A stretch of DNA of 35,152 nucleotides from Vampirovibrionales bacterium (GTDB lineage: Bacteria; Cyanobacteriota; Vampirovibrionia; Vampirovibrionales; Vampirovibrionaceae): contig JARXAD010000010.1 of NCBI GenBank assembly GCA_029866025.1, forward strand, positions 1 through 35,152, written 5' to 3'. Below, piece by piece: positions 31,903 through 35,152 of this stretch. The notes under the pieces are model-generated. The model saw only the letters and a program-made list of their open reading frames with translations. It made no database searches and was not told the DNA's origin. The translations under genes were made by a program, and so were the position numbers. Each line of letters opens with the position of its first letter. The stretch's first letter is position 1.

Positions 31903-34032
31903 TTGGCCAACCCGCAACAGCAGGTCTTTGCCATTCCGCCCGTCAGCGAACTATTGCTGGCGGCGGGCATGCTGTTCCTCATTTTAATTATCATTATGCC
32001 CTTGCCTGATATTCTTATCGACATGTGCATTTCCATGAACGTAACCCTCGGCATCGTGCTGCTCATGATGTCTCTGTACGTTAAAAAGCCCTTGGATATG
32101 GCGGCCTTCCCGTCAATCATTTTGGTGGGTACATTATTCAGGCTGGCCTTGGGTATTGCCACCACACGGTCCGTATTGGCCCACGGCCATGCAGGAGAAG
32201 TGGTGCTCGCCTTTGGGCATTTTGTAACAGGCGGCAACTTGGTGGTAGGGGTGGTTATTTTCGTCATCATTACCATTGTGCAGTTTATGGTTATTACCAA
32301 GGGATCCGAGCGTATCGCCGAGGTAGGCGCCCGTTTTGCTTTGGATGCCATGCCGGGTAAACAAATGACCATTGATGCCGACTTTAACAGCGGCCTTATT
32401 GGCCCCGATGAAGCCATTAAACGTCGAGAAGACCTGCAACGCGAAAGCGCCCTGTTTGGTTCCATGGATGGTGCCATGAAGTTTGTTAAAGGGGATTCCA
32501 TCGCCGGTATTATCATTACCGTTATTAACATTGTGGGCGGCTTGGCCATTGGAATGGGCCAAAAAGGGCTAGAGCTAGGCGTGGCACTGAACAAGTATGC
32601 CATCCTCACCATTGGAGACGGCTTGGCCTCTCAGTTGCCAGCACTCTTAATGGCCGTCGCGTGCGGCATCATGATGACGCGTTCTACCGCAACTGGCGAC
32701 AGCTTGGCCAAAGATTTATTTACCCAAGTGCAAGGCAAGCCGTATGGTTTGTTGTTTGCAGCAGCCTTTTTGCTCCTCATTGCCGTCACCGGTGGCATTA
32801 CGGGGCTGCCGTGGTGGACGTTTTTACCCATTGCCCTCATTATTATTGGGATTAGCTTTAGCGTGTTTTTGGCCACCGATGTGCAACAACAACTGGGCCA
32901 ACTGGAGCAAACCAAGCAGAACATGTCGGAGCTCATTAACCCCAACCGCATGTATGAAAAACTGGGGGTGGATATTTTAAGCCTACAAGTAGGGGGCGAC
33001 TTGCTGCGCATTGCCGACCCGGAGCAAGACGGCCAATTGCTGGGTAAAATTGCGGGCTTGCGCTCCCGTATGACGGATGAGCTGGGCTTTATTTTGCCCA
33101 ACGTGCGCATTATGGATAGCATGAGCCTGCAACCACAGGAATACCTCATTAGCATTCGCAATAATCCTGTGGCCAACGGCTTTGTGTACCCCGATCGCTT
33201 TATGCTGATTAAAAGCTTGATGACGGAAGCCGGCTTTCCGCTGCCCGATGATGTGGTGGAAGGCATTGATCCCACCTTTGGTGCCGAGGTGGTGTGGCTG
33301 ACCCCCGATCAAATTCCGCCCGAACTACAAAACCGTGTGGTGGAAGCCACCGATGCGGTGGTGGCCCACGTGGGCGAAGTGGCGGTGAAGTACGTAGACG
33401 ATGTGATGACCAAAATGGACGTACTGAAGCTCATGGAGCTGGTGCGTCAGCAAGATCAATCGCTCGTTCAAGAGTTGGTGCCCAATATCCTCACCCCCAA
33501 CGATTTACGGAAAATCTTTGTGAACCTCATTCGCGAAAAAGTGAGCATCAAGGATATTATGTTTGTCTTTGAGCGCCTGAGCGATTATGCCCGCTTTAGC
33601 AAAGAACCGGACGTGCTGAGCGAGCGCTTACGAGCGGCCTTGGGGCGGCAAATTTGCCTTACCCACAGCGATGCTACCAAAAACCTGATAGCCGTAACCT
33701 TGGCCAACGAGTGGGAAAAAATGCTGGATGACAGTTGCCAGCGCACTGAACTGGGCACCATGTTTTTACTTAACCCGCTACAAGTGCAAGAGCTGATTGA
33801 AAGCGTGGGCGAGGCCATGACTGCGTATGAGAGCAATGGTCGCATGCCCGTCGTGCTGTGTTCACCGCGCATACGCTTGCCCTTGTACCAGTTGCTGGAT
33901 CGCCACATTCCCATGGTGGCCGTCATTAGCTACAGCGAGCTGATTCCCGATGTGCAGGTGCAGGCCTTGGGCACCGTGGGTGGCGGTGGCGACTTTGGCG
34001 GCAATTTCTTCCCCGCCAGTGCTGGCGCTTAA
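31903..34032 (+). CDS. flhA: Flagellar biosynthesis protein FlhA
   Basis: FlhA is the export-gate protein of the flagellar type III secretion apparatus. It has 709 aa, starting at TTG (31903) with AGGA nine bases upstream; no ATG lies before the first membrane helix. About eight N-terminal membrane helices are visible (LLLAAGMLFLILIIIMPLPD ...), with the FHIPEP-family stretches GTLFRLALGIATTRSVL, GSERIAEVGARFALDAMPGK and IGPDEAIKRREDLQRESALFG, the last two in the cytosolic loop. The C-terminal cytoplasmic domain starts near 360 (MYEKLGVDILSLQVG ... LIREKVSIKDI). The T3SS homologue SctV is the alternative; flbD and the sigma-28 promoter favour a flagellar role. flhB and flhF are not adjacent. 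Confidence 0.95.
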   Translation: MANPQQQVFAIPPVSELLLAAGMLFLILIIIMPLPDILIDMCISMNVTLGIVLLMMSLYVKKPLDMAAFPSIILVGTLFRLALGIATTRSVLAHGHAGEVVLAFGHFVTGGNLVVGVVIFVIITIVQFMVITKGSERIAEVGARFALDAMPGKQMTIDADFNSGLIGPDEAIKRREDLQRESALFGSMDGAMKFVKGDSIAGIIITVINIVGGLAIGMGQKGLELGVALNKYAILTIGDGLASQLPALLMAVACGIMMTRSTATGDSLAKDLFTQVQGKPYGLLFAAAFLLLIAVTGGITGLPWWTFLPIALIIIGISFSVFLATDVQQQLGQLEQTKQNMSELINPNRMYEKLGVDILSLQVGGDLLRIADPEQDGQLLGKIAGLRSRMTDELGFILPNVRIMDSMSLQPQEYLISIRNNPVANGFVYPDRFMLIKSLMTEAGFPLPDDVVEGIDPTFGAEVVWLTPDQIPPELQNRVVEATDAVVAHVGEVAVKYVDDVMTKMDVLKLMELVRQQDQSLVQELVPNILTPNDLRKIFVNLIREKVSIKDIMFVFERLSDYARFSKEPDVLSERLRAALGRQICLTHSDATKNLIAVTLANEWEKMLDDSCQRTELGTMFLLNPLQVQELIESVGEAMTAYESNGRMPVVLCSPRIRLPLYQLLDRHIPMVAVISYSELIPDVQVQALGTVGGGGDFGGNFFPASAGA

Positions 34033-34058
34033 CGCTTATTTATAGGAGTGTAGCTTTT

Positions 34059-34988
34059 ATGAACACTGTGACCCACCTGATTTTAGGTGACCCGGAAGAT
34101 TTTCATGCCGCTTACATGAAAGAACAGCTGGAGGCGAAAGGGATTACTGTAGCCTATTGGGATACCCGTCACTGGAACGGCCCCAATGCAGCGGCACTTC
34201 ACCTAAAAACAGATTTAGAGATGCCTCTTTTAACGTGGCTTGATCCGCATACACATCAATCTATTAACGCCGCTCATATTAAAGCCGTGTTTTGGCGCTG
34301 TTATTACGAGTTTTCTCAATCTTCAAACGATGAACGGGTGGAATATATGCTTAACCGAGATAGGGGTGGGCTGGTTGAAAGTGTTTTTAAAATTCTAGCG
34401 CATCAAGGCTGCCGATTTGTGAATGGTTTGAAAGCGTTTCAAATGCACAAAACCAAACCCTACCAGTTGTATCGTGCTCACCAGTTGGGCGTTCCTATTC
34501 CTCACACGTGCATTAGCAACCACCCTCAAAGCGTTCAAAAAACAGTGAAGGCAGGAGAGTGGATTTACAAACCCGTTTTGGGAGGGGCCCATACCGAAGC
34601 GGTGACGGAAGACGATCTGTCGGACGAGCGTTTGGCCGAATTACCCGAAAGTCCGGTGACTTTTCAACAACGCATTGAAGGCGAAGCCATTCGGATCGTT
34701 GTGTTTCCAGAGGCTTGCTATGGCATTCGTATTGAAACCGATGCCTTGGATTATCGTGATGATCAAGCCGCGCCACTGGTACAAGTACCCGTGCCAAACC
34801 ATGTGCAAAACCAATGCTGGGCTATTTTAAAGGCATTCCACATGATGTATTCTGGCATGGATTTTTTACGCCAACCTGATGGCACGTTTGTGTTTTTAGA
34901 GGCGAACCCTGCTGCTATGTTTGTGGGGTTTGAACGACGCAGCGGAGCGCCACTAACGCAAGCGCTGTTAACGTTATTAACGGCTTAA
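34059..34988 (+). CDS. ATP-grasp ligase, RimK/MvdD-like
   Basis: A 309-aa protein starting 26 bases after flhA, with AGGAG ten bases upstream. It has the ATP-grasp layout: a Rossmann-like start (THLILGDPEDFHAAYMKEQL), KTKPYQLYRAHQLGVPIPHT (~130-150), the ATP-binding lysine strand EWIYKPVLGGAHTE (~167), an acidic RIEGEAIRIVVF and the metal-binding end MDFLRQPDGTFVFLEANPAA (E and N ligands), then GAPLTQALLTLL. The N-terminal part and the FLEANPAAMFVGFERRSG end resemble MvdC/MvdD-type ligases that modify ribosomal peptides, and RimK-type amino-acid ligases. It is co-directional with flhA; the substrate is unknown. The convergent repeat protein at the right edge is a possible partner. Confidence 0.8.
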   Translation: MNTVTHLILGDPEDFHAAYMKEQLEAKGITVAYWDTRHWNGPNAAALHLKTDLEMPLLTWLDPHTHQSINAAHIKAVFWRCYYEFSQSSNDERVEYMLNRDRGGLVESVFKILAHQGCRFVNGLKAFQMHKTKPYQLYRAHQLGVPIPHTCISNHPQSVQKTVKAGEWIYKPVLGGAHTEAVTEDDLSDERLAELPESPVTFQQRIEGEAIRIVVFPEACYGIRIETDALDYRDDQAAPLVQVPVPNHVQNQCWAILKAFHMMYSGMDFLRQPDGTFVFLEANPAAMFVGFERRSGAPLTQALLTLLTA

Positions 34989-35010
34989 CCAAAGTAAAGC
35001 CCATTAGTGT

Positions 35011-35152
35011 CTAGCCGTAGGAATTGGGGTTGTCCCAATTACCACCACCGTATTGAGGAGGCTCGTGAGGTGGAGGGTAGCCGTGGCCTCCGCCGCCGTA
35101 TTCAGGAGAAGCCATGGTCGTTACTTGCCCACCACCGTATTGAGGAGGCTCG
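35011..35152 (-). CDS. C-terminal end of a Pro/Tyr/Gly-repeat protein (partial)
   Basis: A minus-strand frame enters from the right edge and stops at TAG (35011-35013), leaving 46 codons in the window. It reads EPPQYGGG, then QVTTMASPEYGGGGHGYPPP, a second HEPPQYGGG and the end NWDNPNSYG. At the DNA level a 22-base unit at 35131-35152 recurs exactly at 35044-35065, with a degenerate copy between (35092-35115). The protein is low-complexity and tyrosine/proline/glycine rich, possibly a disordered or surface tail. The gene is convergent with the ATP-grasp gene, with 22 bases between the stop codons. Full length and start lie outside the window. Confidence 0.7.
   Translation of the reverse strand, partial: EPPQYGGGQVTTMASPEYGGGGHGYPPPHEPPQYGGGNWDNPNSYG

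Noticed and set aside
1..35152. tRNA, rRNA genes or CRISPR arrays
   Set aside because: No tRNA-like T-loop/acceptor combination, rRNA segment or regularly spaced repeat array was recognised on reading both strands.

Overview
This 35 kb window is a gene-dense bacterial chromosome segment of roughly balanced GC content. It mixes conserved housekeeping genes with a scatter of unrecognised, often AT-richer genes. The gene set points to a motile, non-photosynthetic relative of Cyanobacteria (Vampirovibrionia/'Melainabacteria'-like): a small glycine-tailed RRM protein, a cyanobacterial-style secreted FKBP, a GatB amidotransferase subunit, flagellar FlhA and FlbD, a soluble chemoreceptor, and a glycine decarboxylase split into two subunits. 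This placement is an inference from gene content, not a phylogenetic result.

Left third (1-11.4 kb): the tail of an IS5-like transposase cuts into a small hypothetical gene. Then come secA (minus), an unrecognised gene with a possible Cys/His deamidase pair, rimO, a small EF-hand-like protein, ybaB-recR, a helical-repeat protein (minus), a metallo-beta-lactamase-fold protein that has lost most metal ligands, a candidate HELGH metallopeptidase, and rpsL-rpsG closed by a terminator. No fusA or tuf follows.

Middle (11.4-20.7 kb): a hairpin-rich leader and hypothetical gene, a tandem-RRM RNA-binding protein, then a gene-free stretch of about 550 bases holding a candidate structured RNA and a 96-bp MITE-like hairpin. 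Next is an FKBP isomerase whose internal start region recurs as a 27-bp inverted repeat in front of a neighbouring hypothetical gene. An ABC-2 exporter operon (ATPase, permease, TolC-like outer membrane protein, no adaptor) follows, then a small helical gene, another hairpin-rich spacer and a 402-aa helical protein of unknown function.

Right part (20.7-35.2 kb): gcvPA-gcvPB-flbD on the minus strand, divergent from a soluble chemoreceptor with two near-identical GAF domains and a good sigma-28 type promoter. Then gatB, a small hypothetical gene, pgk, a CHASE2-diguanylate cyclase, flhA (TTG start), a RimK/MvdD-like ATP-grasp ligase and, running off the right edge, the end of a Pro/Tyr/Gly-repeat protein.

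The main theme of the hunt is a set of six dispersed, unrecognised proteins whose N-termini share a loose Ser/Pro-rich segment followed by Phe and small residues (such as RFGS, QFSG, RFGA). Two of them carry enzyme-like motifs (HELGH; Cys-x14-His). They could be exported or effector-like products of a lineage-specific kind; this is a hypothesis.
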